A stretch of DNA of 64,000 nucleotides, from positions 806,001 to 870,000 of the forward strand of contig WACJ01000106.1 of NCBI GenBank assembly GCA_008973525.1. The letters are read 5' to 3'. A program made the translations under genes and the position numbers. Positions 10,666 through 21,830 of the stretch are shown in pieces. The notes below the pieces were generated by a model. That model was not told where the DNA came from. It did not search any database and saw only the letters and a list, made by a program, of their open reading frames with translations. Position 1 is the first letter of the stretch; every line of letters starts with the position of its first letter. The DNA is from Stenopsyche tienmushanensis. Taxonomy: Eukaryota; Arthropoda; Insecta; Trichoptera; Stenopsychidae.

Positions 10666-10958
10666 TGTAGTGTGGGCGATTTACCATCCCCACGTAGTAG
10701 CGCTGTTAACAGCGCCATCTCTTGTGAGCCTACGGAGACATTGCACTGCATACCGACAGATAGCTTCTTGCGCATGCACCGTTGCCGGTTGGGCAGTGAC
10801 GCGCAGGAGGCGGGAGTCCTGCTTCCCTCCTGCAGCCAGATCTCTCTCGTGTGGAATAAATAGTTATTTAGAGAAGAGAGTTTTTCTATTCGACGCCCGT
10901 CTATTCCCATCATTTCTTCCAGCAACATCACGGCCCGATAGAAGAACGAACCCACACA
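10666..10958 (+). mobile_element. Probable solo LTR of an LTR retrotransposon
   Basis: A GC-rich segment starts with 'tgtagtgtgggcgat' and could end at 'cccacaca', giving TGT...ACA borders. It contains 'cttgcgcatgcaccgttgcc', 'cgcaggaggcgggagtcctg', 'ctcctgcagccagatc', then 'aataaatagttatttag' and 'ttctattcgacgcccgtc', a layout like U3, TATA/poly(A)-type and R/U5 parts. A related but divergent copy lies at 59965-60140. Sequence after the right border ('gcgtggtcatcctcacgagc') could be a decayed primer-binding site. No internal gag or pol is seen, so it is called a solo LTR with moderate confidence. Confidence 0.45.
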
Positions 10959-11149
10959 ATAGCGTGGTCATCCTCACGAGCACGTAGAGGCAGGGGAGCC
11001 GCTCGGGGACAGGGAAAAAAGGCAATAAATCCGTGTATAACGCTTTGTTCTTATGTCAGATATTAGCATTTTTCTTGGGGTAGTCTAAAGGGTAAATTTT
11101 ATGTAAAGGTATTATTTTAATTCTTCGAGTCGGAGCTAGTTAAATCTAG

Positions 11150-11180
11150 AGGTTCGACCGATCGTCTTGGCCGCGGAAAG
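11150..11180 (-). repeat. Family D core, partial minus-strand copy
   Basis: The sequence 'ggttcgaccgatcgtcttgg' followed by ccgcgg is the reverse complement of the GC-rich core shared by 12630, 27668, 29801 and 49220. Confidence 0.4.
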
Positions 11181-11189
11181 GCCTGGTCT

Positions 11190-12625
11190 CATTCATATGC
11201 GAATGCATATGGTCTCCCTCTTCTACGAACCGATCGTGAACGTACCCAGGGAGGCCATGTATTTGGAAGCGTAAGAGCCTGAAGCAGGGTGCGCAACACA
11301 CTTAACATTAATAAAGAGCACTAGAAACAAGCCAAATGAAAGTGTATTGATGACAAAGATTAAAGTTGTAAATTGCGAGAAGCAAAAGACGATGAAGATG
11401 GTTAGAGTGCCTTGACCCAATACGAAAAAAGCTTCCAAATAATAAGAGACAGAAAAAATAGAAGATTACCTTCAAGTCGGGTAAAGCCTTTAATCTACAA
11501 GGAAATGATGATGATGGTGATTATACTAAGCTGGCGAACCTTTTAAATGAAATTCTCAGTTGCCCCTCCAGTACAGGACTCAAGGATCAAGCGGACGCTG
11601 GTGAAGCGGTTGCTTCAGAGCGGCCAACCTTTGGGGTGGACAATTTCATCAATACCACAAAAACATTTTTAATAGTCTTTAAGCAACATTCCGAATGAAA
11701 ATGATATGAAAAAATAGTTTTTAAACTGCCCTAAAACAACCCCTCAGCTTCTTAAACAAAATCAATAAAATCCATTGCTGATTCAAATCAAAAGTGGTAT
11801 AAATTGAACCAAAGCCAGAAACAGTTTCACTTTCGGATGTGTATATGATGCAATTGGAATAATTGTGGTTAAAATTAACACTCTTCCTTTCTTGGAATTA
11901 AAAAAAAAACAGTTATATACTGTTTGCTGAGTAAACGATACATTCCGTGGGACTGCACTACCAATTACGGTTTTAACGTATTACTTGGCTACGTGAAAAA
12001 AAATAATTACACCCAACAGCCATAAATGAGGCCAAAATTAATGGCGGTCCACATCCGGTAATACTTGGTGTACAAAAAATATTAGGAGTCCACCAGAGAA
12101 AAAAAAACTCACAACTAATAATGCCAATTCCTTTGTTGGTTCTAATCAACGTTCAATTGCCGTTCGGCGTTTCTTCCAGCGCTTATCCAATTTTCCACAA
12201 TGGCCGGTTGCGCAATTTTCTCTACGCCGCAGCAGCTGACGATTGAGGATAATTAATGAATTATGAGGAGACTTGAAATAATGTCGGATTTAGAATATGG
12301 ACGGATGATGTCATCTCGGAGAGAAAATCTGTCAGAACTTAATAAGGGCGCTGAAAACCGAATTGCGCTCATTAATTCTCCACAGCTATGTACACACTGT
12401 GTTGATGCGATGGATATGCTGATGTGCCCATGGATAGAGTGCCAAAATAATTCAATAAGCTCCACTAAATTTTGAGGTCATTTTGTATCTCCCCGAGCCG
12501 TATAGATGGACGGACTCATGCGGGTACATTCACTATCGGATCGCGTAGAATTAAAGAGTACGAAAAGGCGCACGTCTTGATCAAGATCTTAATTTTGCTC
12601 TGAGATCCCAGCTACGAGACCACAG
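11190..12625. other. Apparently single-copy AT-rich DNA
   Basis: I see no shared repeat and no recognisable protein. Opposing 70-codon frames at 12253-12475 mirror each other and carry no family signal. Confidence 0.3.
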
Positions 12626-12629
12626 ACGG

Positions 12630-12700
12630 TAAAAAACGCATTCCCGCGGCCAAGACCATCGGTCGACCCTCTTTTTATTTTCTGTGCGTTTGCATTCCAA
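12630..12700 (+). repeat. Family D repeat (GCGGCCAAGA core), copy 2
   Basis: The segment shares the string 'cgcggccaagaccatcggtc' and gacc, then a T-rich run and 'tgcgtttgcattc', with copies at 27668, 29801 and 49220. The core stays well conserved while the flanks differ. Its source is unknown. Confidence 0.5.
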
Positions 12701-13224
12701 AATCGCTACACATTCCGAATTCAGATGGATATATTCAGCATCCTTCGATAAAATCACTTGATTTGGTTCAGAAATTAAAACGTTGAAGTCCCTTTAATGA
12801 ATATGCATAGTTGTTGAAATTAATTTATTCAAAAAAAAAAGGCTACGAAAAAATAGCGTCTGCCTTATTTGCAAATCTTGAGAAAAGTTTTCGCAAGAAA
12901 AAATGTGAAATTAACTCGGACGAAATTAAGAAAAACTGACAGCCATAAAAGCGAATGAAAATTAAATACATTTTAACCCGGCTTAGCAAGGAGATACGTC
13001 TCTGGCAATTTCGCGTCAAAAGATAATCCACTCCCGCCGGCTTATTATCAACCCCCCGAATGTCCGGATGAATTAAATTCATGGAAAAAATTCGAGTAGA
13101 TAATTTTTTTAATTATATAAAATGTATTTCTTATTGGCGGATCGGCAACCCTACTACTACGATAGTGGGTTCGCCGTTTATCGGCGGCATCATCATTAAA
13201 AATTGCGACAGCGCTTCGAATGAT

Positions 13225-13310
13225 CACCAGGTGTGGTCTCCGCGACCGAATAAGGCAACATCAGGGAGTATCGCATCGGCGAAGGCAACGAAAGGGGACA
13301 TTTTCCATTG
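13225..13310 (+). repeat. Family R repeat, copy 2
   Basis: The segment matches 20-125: 'ggtctccgcgaccgaataag', 'agtatcgcatcggcgaagg' and 'caacgaaaggggaca'. Confidence 0.4.
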
Positions 13311-13890
13311 AAGAGAAGACGACTTATTTCAGCTTACGGTTTATACATATATTATCGAAGGTGTCGAGTCCCAAAACCTTTCCCTCACATTCCAGTATTT
13401 ATCAACGCGCGTCATAATAGCAAGAGTTTCGCCATTACTCCGCAGTACGATCACGTGACTCGCGAGATACGCCCCACGTCAAATTTACGTCGGGACATTT
13501 TCACTCCAGACATGATATTTTTCATATTTTAAATACCAAATGAGTGAAAAAATAAAACATAATATCATTTGAGTTATTCGAAACAATTTATGAATATATC
13601 AGAATAGCATGATCAATATTAAAAGTTCACGACCTCATGCTCAAGTTCGCAATAAATCTTATTTTTCATGGCATTCGATGCCAATTGTAACCGGTTAGAT
13701 CAATTCTTTGACTCGTTTCATTAAGTGCACTTGACTTCAATAAAATATGCGTCAGAAATTTCACGCATCAAATCGAAAGTTTGCAGAAATTGAGAATGAT
13801 TTTAAGAAGGCAAAAATGTTAGACTCTAATTATAGAGTTAATTTTAAATTGACGTAAGCGTAGATGTTATATCGTCTACATAAATCAATT
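13311..13890. other. AT-rich stretch, nothing recognised
   Basis: No repeat or coding signal was found. Confidence 0.3.
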
Positions 13891-13953
13891 TTTCCCTCAG
13901 AATCGCGCAGCGTGAGTCAATCTTGTATATCAATAAATGAACCTTAACACTCT
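13891..13953 (+). repeat. Family E repeat, right end cut by PBL element
   Basis: The segment reads 'aatcgcgcagcgtgagtcaa' through 'aataaatgaaccttaacact' and then runs directly into the PBL repeat that starts near 13951. The complete E copies continue with 'agcacacaatattc', so the end of this copy is missing. Confidence 0.5.
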
Positions 13954-14096
13954 TGATATAAAAACCAATATTCCTTTCCAAATACTGTCCTAAACACGAT
14001 ACGCAAAATAAAATCGCATGATTTTAAATCTGAGTGGGCAAAAAAATGTAGAAACAAATGTCGAGCCAGACTCGACATAGGATCCCAAAGAGTTAA
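13951..14096 (+). repeat. TTAA-ended repeat with GTCGAG hairpin (family PBL), copy 1
   Basis: The repeat reads 'aaaaccaatattcctttcca', 'tactgtcctaaacacgatac', 'gcaaaataaaatc', 'tctgagtggg', and ends with 'tgtcgagccagactcgacat' and 'aggatcccaaagagttaa'. The terminus is a hairpin-forming GTCGAG/CTCGAC followed by a TTAA. This terminal style is typical of piggyBac-group elements. Near-identical copies lie at 17476-17620 and 55437-55586; end fragments lie at 20334 and 58707, and a diverged relative at 44825. Confidence 0.6.
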
Positions 14097-14099
14097 CAA

Positions 14100-14985
14100 T
14101 GTTTTTCATCAATATGCACGATTTATTTCGCATCCCGCTTTATATTCTTACAGAAAAAGTACTCTTAGCTTCGAAAACAATTATGACAGTCGTTTGGATT
14201 TCCGAGGGTCGACAAGACCAAATTAATGAATCACAGGTCACGTACAAGATTGGTTTTAAAGTTGAACTGTCCACTTAATGCTATGCAAAAAAATAAAATG
14301 TGTCATACATATGAGTACGAGGAGTAGACCTAATCTGGTCGTACGTAACCACAGTTATTTTTTTATTTGTATTCATACATGGACAGATTCGTGACGCTTT
14401 AGTATGGACTAGAATACACAATCTCGTATTGAATTCCTTGATATAGTTTTTGTTTAAAAAGATATTTCGATGTGTTGGTCGTGTGGTCACCCTAAATTAT
14501 GGTAATTAAAATTTAAATCCGCGACAGTTTGTGGCTGGGCTCCAATACAATTTTCCGACTCCGACTGGAAAGCAGACACAGCCGGATAATCCAGGGACTG
14601 ATAATTATTTCAGCTGAATAATAACTTCGGCGCTTTTTGGTGAATTTCGAAAACCACTCATTTAATTTGGGGATTAAATTTGTTAACACCCCAAATGTTT
14701 ATTAGTGGGACCATCAAAAAACTTTTTCATAAATAATATCAATATATTGATCGCCCGCCTTTGTTAACACTCGATCGACCGCACGAAAGCCGATTATAAA
14801 AGCTTATACCATCAATCACCGCACATCAAAATGTGATAAATTTGAACAGTTTCATTGAAATTCTTATGATTTTTCTAGAATTTAGCAGTCCTAGAACATT
14901 TGAAACAGTACCCAATTTAAGGACTATCAAAAATATTCCATCGGGCGTCCTTATTATGACAAAATATAGACTTTTAAGAAGTATC
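14100..14985. other. AT-rich stretch, nothing recognised
   Basis: No shared repeat and no coding signal were found. Confidence 0.3.
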
Positions 14986-15115
14986 TAATATATAAAAATC
15001 AATGTTTGTTTGTCCGTATTTAATGCGCTGCCATACCGTTTATCCGATTTCAATAAAAATTGTCAACTTATTGTTTACACTTGCGGGAATAACATAGGAA
15101 TAGCAAAAATAATAT
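14986..15115 (+). repeat. Helitron-like repeat (HEL), single unit
   Basis: The unit runs from 'taatatataaaaatcaatg' through 'ttgtccgtatttaatgcgct' to 'acttgcgggaataacatagg'. Confidence 0.55.
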
Positions 15116-16199
15116 AATGATTTCTCAGTAGTTTTAAAAATGTCTCTTAGAGTGAAATCTGGCATAACAGGAGGCCATTTTAATGATACAATTTTTTAAA
15201 CATAATAGATAAAAACTTTAAATATTTCTCTGTAATATGAAAATAATAATTAAGCTAATATCTTCTATACTGTTTGTGTTATTCATTTTTTAAATAAGGT
15301 AGTTTCCATGCCGCCCCCTATAAATGTTGTACAAGACATCGCTTCATGATCATTTATTAAAGCCATCTGGTCTCATAATTTTAATCTAGGCTATAAGCAG
15401 CAAAGCCATACATACGGTTTATTTATACAATAAATATATTTAACCCACGCGCGCCGATCCGGTATATTTTTACCCCCAAATAACATTTGTGACTCTGATA
15501 ATTTATCTGCCGGCAAGACACTTGATGTGCGATTATTTAACGCACTATGGCAATAAGCATGCTTTAATTGGTCAGATGGCATAAATACATGACTCATCGT
15601 GCCACCGATCGCGAGACTCTCAGCATTGATGATTCTGCGAGATTCTCAGCGCAAAAAAGAAACATAATTTCAATTTGTCCTCGACGGGAGTCGATAAACT
15701 TACTGCGTGAGGTTGAGTGTAATTTATTCATTTGTCAAGGAGCCTTGAAATCCCGTCGTCGATTTTCCGAAACTTCCACCATCCCCATCCTCGAAATAGA
15801 AATGCGAATTGAATGGGTCAATTAAAAAGCGAGCTTTCGTCTTATTGAATCAGCTTTTGGGGATGGGCGTTGGAATTTTCGGGGATGCTGAAAAAGTACT
15901 CGTATTGTAAGTATTATTCACGGTGAGCTACCCTTTCAGGCATATTGCATTCGGATATGACATCTAGGATGTAAAAATTTAATATAGAGCAGGTAGAATA
16001 TGTTCTGTGGAAGTGGTCATAAAATTGCCCACATTTTGACATGCTCCGCTATTAAAACTTCATTGCACAGCACAAATTGTACAAGTGGAAAGAGCGCACA
16101 GGTTGTGGAAATGTAGCTTTTAAATTTCGAATTAGAGAAAAATAATACTGATTAGATGACCGCCTGAGCCCCCATTTTCGTATAACACCATCAATGTGA
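15116..16199. other. Apparently single-copy DNA, no gene recognised
   Basis: An 85-codon plus-strand frame at 15568-15825 has no family resemblance. The rest is AT-rich. Confidence 0.3.
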
Positions 16200-16525
16200 C
16201 ACGGATTAAAACTAGCAAAATTCCCGATTTACCGACAAATTATTTATTTCCGTCGCTGCAGATGAATATTTATGTACTATAATACTTTGATGTGATTCGT
16301 AATTATATTATGCAGGAATACAAAAAATCTGAACCTCGTATCTATTATATTTCATATCGATATTCTCATTATTAGAGTCGAGGTGTAGTAAATACATCAC
16401 CGGTAGGGAAAGGTTAATATAACAATTTGAATAAAATATATGTACGCTATATATGTGTACATAGATTAGAGAGTTAATAGGCATCACCTAAGCTCACCAA
16501 TTAATATTTACGCCACTGTTTCCAA
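16200..16525 (-). repeat. Composite hAT/TTAA repeat (COMP), minus-strand copy
   Basis: On the minus strand it reads the COMP order, from the 'agtggcgtaaatattaattg'-type start near 16515 through the TTAA block at about 16415 to 'cgggaattttgctagtttta' near 16205. Confidence 0.6.
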
Positions 16526-16547
16526 GCCGCGCGAAGAGCATACATGC

Positions 16548-16720
16548 TTAACCCGTTAAGTGGGCATGACGTATATACATCCAATGTTAACAAGTATATG
16601 TTTCATTGTTTTTTATAAATTCTAAGCATCGTTAATAAAATTAATAACATGAACTCACGCCAGCTGGGCGCGACGTATATATACGTCCTAACGAAAATTT
16701 GCGCGCCCAATGTATGTTGC
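16548..16720. repeat. Palindromic TTAA-type element (family S), copy 2
   Basis: The element begins at TTAA (16548-16551) with 'cccgttaagtgggcatgacg' and ends beyond a second GACGTATATATACGTC palindrome followed by 'ctaacgaaaatttgcgcgcc'. It matches the copy at 3395-3495. The inner part contains an AT-rich spacer that the first copy lacks. Confidence 0.5.
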
Positions 16721-16749
16721 GATATCAAAATCTCAGCTCCTATGAAAAG

Positions 16750-16940
16750 TTAATTTTATGTATTGCTTTTTTTCAATTGTTAGCTATAAGATGACGCTAT
16801 TTGTTGTGCAATATATAATAAAATAGGCGCATGATTAGTGTAGTGGACGTAAACACACACACACACACTATAGAGGCGATGCAGCGCATGCGCACAATAT
16901 GTCTATGATATATACAACGGAGACACTACAAACGATTTTC
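16750..16940 (+). repeat. Family V repeat, copy 1, with CA run and GCGCATGCGC
   Basis: The segment contains 'attgttagctataagatgac', 'gtgcaatatataataaaata', a CA dinucleotide run (about 16850-16868) and the palindrome GCGCATGCGC at 16884-16893. Its reverse complement matches 20395-20590, and related segments lie at 43735 and 56690. The function of the parent element is unknown. Confidence 0.5.
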
Positions 16941-17075
16941 TTTAGTTTTCTGATCAACTGTCAATTGCAGCTTGCCTTTTCGTAATGTTAAATCACGTCT
17001 TAAATCGTATTATATATTTTGTAAAAATTGATATTTGTGCTTATTAACTCTTTGATCCACGCAAATCCAATTTAT

Positions 17076-17178
17076 ATCAGAACCGCGCAGCGTTAGTCAA
17101 GCTTGTATATCAATAAATGAACCTTAACACTATTGATAGCACACAATATTCGTTCATTAGCTCGTGTAAGCATAAACA
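17076..17178 (+). repeat. Family E repeat, complete copy
   Basis: The copy reads 'aaccgcgcagcgttagtcaa' through 'agcacacaatattcgttcat' and ends near 'agcataaaca'. Confidence 0.5.
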
Positions 17179-17475
17179 ATACATATGTGTCTTCGGTTTT
17201 AGTAACAAAATAATGCATTTTTAAAAGCTTAAAATCGATAAATCTGGGCCGATCGATCACTTTTCGCACTCTTTGAGAATATTTAGACGTGTAGGGATAC
17301 CTTTACAACTCTGATCTTCGCAGTCAATGTGCGAGTTCACTCATCAGCGATCAATCAAAGGACGATGAAAAGCATGAATTTCTTTAACCTTTTGCGGTTC
17401 CTAAATATTTTAGACATTTTTAAGATAAAACGTTTTTTTTTTTCAATATTCCCTCCTTCGTATCTCTAGCATCAA

Positions 17476-17620
17476 GGATCATAAAAACCAATATTCCTTT
17501 CCAAATACTGTCCTAAACACGATACGCAAAATAAAATCACATGATTTTAAATCTGAGTGGGGAAAAAAATATACAAAAACAAAATGTCGAGCCATACTCG
17601 ACATAGGATGGCAGAGTTAA
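17476..17620 (+). repeat. PBL TTAA-ended repeat, copy 2
   Basis: The copy starts near 'ggatcataaaaaccaatatt' and ends with 'tgtcgagccatactcgacat', 'aggatggcagag' and TTAA at 17617-17620. Confidence 0.6.
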
Positions 17621-17623
17621 TGA

Positions 17624-19300
17624 TACTATAATCCATGGGATTTCGCCGTTGCCAGTCCTTATGGTCAAGAAACACGGTCAAGAAACAAGAAGTACCGCAA
17701 TAAGGGCTGGATCGACGCGCTCCATGTAGATAAGGACGCTGGCGTCGGTTACATAGATAAGAAAGGGTGGCCTGGCTTCAATTGCCAGGTATAAATGTGA
17801 CGCTCTGTAGAAATATTACAGAGACGTCAGTTCGATTCCAGGCCTTGCCCGAGGAACATCTTTTCGGAGATTGTTCCGTTGAAGCCTCCATACATCGCCA
17901 TTCTCGCTGCACTTCGTCTGGCTGAGAGTTCATCACACGCCATTGCCATCCACGACTGTGCGCTCCGCATTTTATATAAATAAATGCGTTGAGCTGACAC
18001 ACAGTCTTTAAATTCATCATCTCCATCTACGATCAGAACGAGCAGAACATCCCCATCCCCTTAGAGAATCCTGACAAACATCCGTAGTTCACCGGCGCCG
18101 TCCTCGTGGTCCAGACTAACGTTACGAAATCAACCTCGTATTTTCCATACATGTCAGTTTCGATTCTCGCTGTGCTTTTATAGAATCTATCAAGCATGTA
18201 AATTGAAGGATGGATGTACAGAGCATTAACCTCCCCCATGTCCATGATTTATTATTCTGAAAGATCTCCAAGTATAAGGAACTCTAGACCATTCTGTGCA
18301 GAGTAGTTGCGGTGAAACGATCGTGTATTTTTAGCACTCGGAGCCGTTGAACCCGAATAATTTGTCCAAAAAATGATGAAAAAGCACATCTTTTCGATCT
18401 TTAATTAGAAGGCATTATACTCCATTCGTAATTAATGAACAAAATTGCCTTTGTGACGAGAGTACAAAATGACACGTTCACCGCAATCGTGGCACGCAAC
18501 GCTTTACGGTCGGGGAAGCCATAAAAAGAAGCGATTAAGTTTAACAAGACGCGAAAGAGGATAACGATTGCCGAAGCATTTAACGCGTCTGTTAACATAA
18601 ATACCATAATCGCTGAAAAATATGCATTAGCCGACTCCGTATGATATTCGCCGAAGAGTCGGGAATTGCGACAGGATAAAAATAAACCATCTGCAAGAGC
18701 GAACCATCGGGACGACCCTATCCCAATTTCACAGTCTGGAGTTCAAAACAAACATGTAAATATGAGGAGCGCTACATAAAAGTCGCAATTTGGTATAATA
18801 ACGCGTTGGACATGGAAATTTTTGCGCAATAAAGACTGAGATTATAAATACGGCAGAAACTGGATGTCTATTTTATAAAATGAGAACGAATTGTATTTCT
18901 ACAAATTACAGGTCTCAAATATCTGAGGATCGCAACCATGGCTACAGGAAGCCACTGCAGGGAGCTAAATCTGGAAATTGAAGTGGGTGTGGAATGCCTG
19001 CAATATCGTGTGCATTGCAAGAATCTTCTGGATAGGCAAATCAGAACAGAGTCTTTGTCGCGACAAATACATATTAAGGCCTCGATAAATTCATACAGCG
19101 TTGAATTAAATTCAAGCCGCCCGCGCATCGTGTGTTAATTCCGATGCAATCAATCGACATTATTTGCATAGTAAAATACGTAATAAATTAACGGACATAC
19201 CTCCAATGACAATAAGCGATTTTATTAGAATTGATGCTGAATTTACCTGAAAAAATAAAATATATTAGATTCATTTTTAAAAATGTATTGCATAAAGTAT
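17624..19300. other. Longest GC-balanced, apparently single-copy stretch of the left half
   Basis: Right after the PBL TTAA a plus-strand frame stays open for about 56 codons (17624-17794) and includes YNPWDFAVASPYGQETRS and GYIDKKGWPGFNCQ. Minus-strand frames of 60-82 codons cover 17778-18026, 18033-18245 and 18401-18607; the second starts at an ATG in good context. None resembles a family I know and no splice sites tie them together. This stretch is a place where a decayed or undetected gene could lie. Confidence 0.25.
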
Positions 19301-19309
19301 TTGCGAACT

Positions 19310-19470
19310 TATATATGAAAATCAATGTTTTTTGTCTGTATTTAATGCACTTCCATATCGTTCATCCGATTGCAATAAAACTTTGCCCAATTATTGTTTA
19401 CACTTGCTGGAACAACATAGGCATAGTAAAAATATTGTTTGTGTACGCAGTTATGCGAGACGTGGCATTA
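19310..19470 (+). repeat. Helitron-like repeat (HEL), single unit
   Basis: The unit runs from 'atatatgaaaatcaatgttt' through 'gattgcaataaaact' to 'gcatagtaaaaatattgttt' and 'gtgtacgcag'. Confidence 0.55.
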
Positions 19471-20333
19471 TAACGCATGCCGGGTAGTCAATAGTAGTAT
19501 ACAAAAAAATCAAATTTAATCGAATCCTTAGATTGCCTCGCCGATTCCTATGTGCGTTCATTTAATATTCACATACAGCATATTTGACTACTAAATTAAT
19601 TATCATCAAAATCTAAATTATTAACATTAGAAAGCCCTCAATTCGCCCCCACGAGGGATGCTCAAATTACGTCAAAGTTAAACATTGAATCCATTACCGA
19701 AGCCTACCATAATGGAATGTCAAAACACTATAAATTCGAAACTAACAATGGTATCCCGAAATCGCAACATTATCGCGTTATCCAAGAATCTCGTCTCCCC
19801 GGGGATATTGATTGGGATGGGTTAAATTTCATTAGGCGTATCTTCTGAATCGGAATGAAGGAGAAAGAAGAGGACTTCGCCGAGTACCGAGAACTACAGG
19901 AATAGCTCGGGCGACGACGAACAAAAAATCTTTTCCTACGGAGAAAATAAATCTAAGCTTCTAAGTTGTATGTGCAAATAATTATTTTATACATTTGAAT
20001 GGAACGAAATCATTATAACGACGAGTAGCAGAATACACTCAATTTTATTGTATAGTCGATGTTTTCTATTGAAAGTTGATGGATGGATTGTTTGAAATCC
20101 AAAATTCGTATAGCACAACAACAAGACACGCAGAATTCATACCAATTAGCCATTTCAATTATTGTGAACACAAAAGAGACGACAGCTGTCATATTGGCTG
20201 TCTTGTATGAATGTGTTGGATTTAAACGATGGAATGCAAAATGAAGCTGAATACCAATTGGTCTGAACCAATATATGCAGACATGCATGCAATGGCAGTC
20301 GAAATTCATGTCATTAAATCATTGTGATCCTAT
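19471..20333. other. No recognised element
   Basis: The stretch is AT-rich, with a GC-balanced patch at 19780-19930. No coding family was recognised. Confidence 0.3.
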
Positions 20334-20385
20334 GTCGAGTCAGGCTCGACATTTTGTTTCTACATTTTTTTCCCTGCTAAGATCG
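20334..20385 (-). repeat. PBL repeat end, minus-strand fragment
   Basis: The fragment 'cctatgtcgagtcaggctcg' continues as acattttgtttctacat, the reverse complement of the PBL hairpin end. TTAA is lost here. Confidence 0.5.
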
Positions 20386-20394
20386 TTTGTAGTT

Positions 20395-20590
20395 CTGTCG
20401 CATGCATCATAGAGACGATATGCCGCGTCTATTATTCGTGTTTATACATAGCATAAAGTAACCACTACATCAATAGCAAACCTATTTTATTATATATTAC
20501 ACAAATACAAACACAGCTTCATCTTTTAGCTAACAATATCTTTTAACAGATTGAAAAAAAAAGCAATGCATAATATCAATATTTAAAATA
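20395..20590 (-). repeat. Family V repeat, minus-strand copy
   Basis: The segment is the reverse complement of 16750-16940, with 'cctattttattatatattac' and 'tcttttagctaacaatatct'. The GCGCATGCGC palindrome of the plus-strand copy is mutated to 'cgcatgcatc' here. Confidence 0.5.
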
Positions 20591-20640
20591 GCTCTTTCAA
20601 CTGTTTCTAGGATTTACATCAGATGTGGTTGTGCAAACTT

Positions 20641-20800
20641 ATATATAAAAAATAATGTTTGTTTGTCCGTATTTAATGCGCTGCTATACCATTCATCCGA
20701 TTGCGATAAAACTTTGTCAACTTATTGTTTACACTTGCGGGAATGATATAAGGATAATAAAAATATTGTTTCTGTACGCAGTTTGTTATGCGAGATGTGG
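20641..20800 (+). repeat. Helitron-like repeat (HEL), single unit
   Basis: The unit starts 'atatataaaaaataatgttt' and runs through 'ttgcgataaaactttgtcaa' and 'cttgcgggaatgatataagg' to 'ttctgtacgcagtttgttat'. Confidence 0.55.
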
Positions 20801-21139
20801 CATTGCAATCAGTGAATCAGTGTATTTATTGATGATGATTCGACTCAGTATATTTTCACCTACGCTATTTTTATAATCATCAGCGTGCGTGGCCAAAAAT
20901 ATTTACATTTTCACTCACGAATTTTAACAGGTTCGTATCATTTCCATCATTAGAGATATTAAAAAGTGTGTTATTCCGATGAAATAAAGTGGTATAAGTG
21001 AAACCAATCGACCGATGAAACATTTCATACACAGTTTATATCATCATGGGGCAAACTCGGCGTCTGATCCGGTCACATTTTATTTCTGAAAAATTATAAA
21101 TAAACCTGACCTCGTTTTTACGCTACGTTAATGCAGTAC

Positions 21140-21658
21140 TTATCGATCATGACAAGAGCGCTTTATGGGAATTTCGAATGACAACGAGAAAGACGTGTGT
21201 TGCCAAGAACAATTTTTCGACGCTGTCGAAGAAAACGATGCTGGAATGACGTATCTGACGGGTCGCTGAAAAAAGTTCTCGTCTAAGGCAGGTTCCAGAG
21301 TAAGATTTATGGGCATCTTCCTTTCGCAGCGCCGAAAGGAAGCCCAGCAAAAAAATAAAGTTTTTAATGCACGGCTTAATTTAATGAAGAAGAATAAAAA
21401 AGGACGCTGAAGAAATATAGGATGTCTTCTCGGTAAGTTCATTGTCGTCGACGATGAAACGACTGTTTTGTTTTGCCCCGATTTAACGACAGGGGGTTCA
21501 ACGTTTATGAGCATCGCCCTGGTAAATAATGACATGCGTTGTTCTTCCACAGAAAGCTTTAATTGTAGCACAAAAAATGTAAAATTAGAGAGAGTATGTT
21601 GACGATCTGCTGAAAGGTCACTTCCTGAAGTGTCCAGCAGAAATTTATATATGTACAT
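21140..21658 (-). CDS. Longest open frame of the window, 172 codons, unrecognised
   Basis: The frame begins at a real ATG and ends at 21140. It contains no recognisable domain; the composition is mixed, with a Phe-rich stretch (about residues 80-95) and several Ser/Thr-rich parts. No signal peptide, splice-site pair or supporting upstream promoter was identified. A frame of this size can arise by chance in the GC-balanced patch that holds it, so gene status is doubtful. Confidence 0.15.
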   Translation of the reverse strand: MYIYKFLLDTSGSDLSADRQHTLSNFTFFVLQLKLSVEEQRMSLFTRAMLINVEPPVVKSGQNKTVVSSSTTMNLPRRHPIFLQRPFLFFFIKLSRALKTLFFCWASFRRCERKMPINLTLEPALDENFFQRPVRYVIPASFSSTASKNCSWQHTSFSLSFEIPIKRSCHDR

Positions 21659-21830
21659 AATTAGTGCTGACCGTTTTGGTCCACGGCGTTAGCCTATGTA
21701 CATTGCGTTGTTCATTGTCGCAAAATGTTTATACTACTTTAAAATAAAGCTTTACACTCTCTGATTATAATATTGACTACAAAATATTACAGTTTTTATT
21801 CATGATTCGAATTCAGGAGATTGTGAATAT

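Noticed and set aside
10640..10987. 115-codon plus-strand open frame at 10.7 kb
   Set aside because: It lies entirely within the LTR-like element, is mirrored by a minus-strand frame, and starts at GTG; a by-product of GC-rich sequence.
16850..16868. CA dinucleotide run as a satellite or regulatory element
   Set aside because: An ordinary short microsatellite inside a family V repeat.
17770..17790. Hairpin 'cctggcttcaattgccagg' resembling a tRNA T arm
   Set aside because: No matching acceptor, D or anticodon arms can be folded around it; a nearby 'agttcgattcc' does not fit either.
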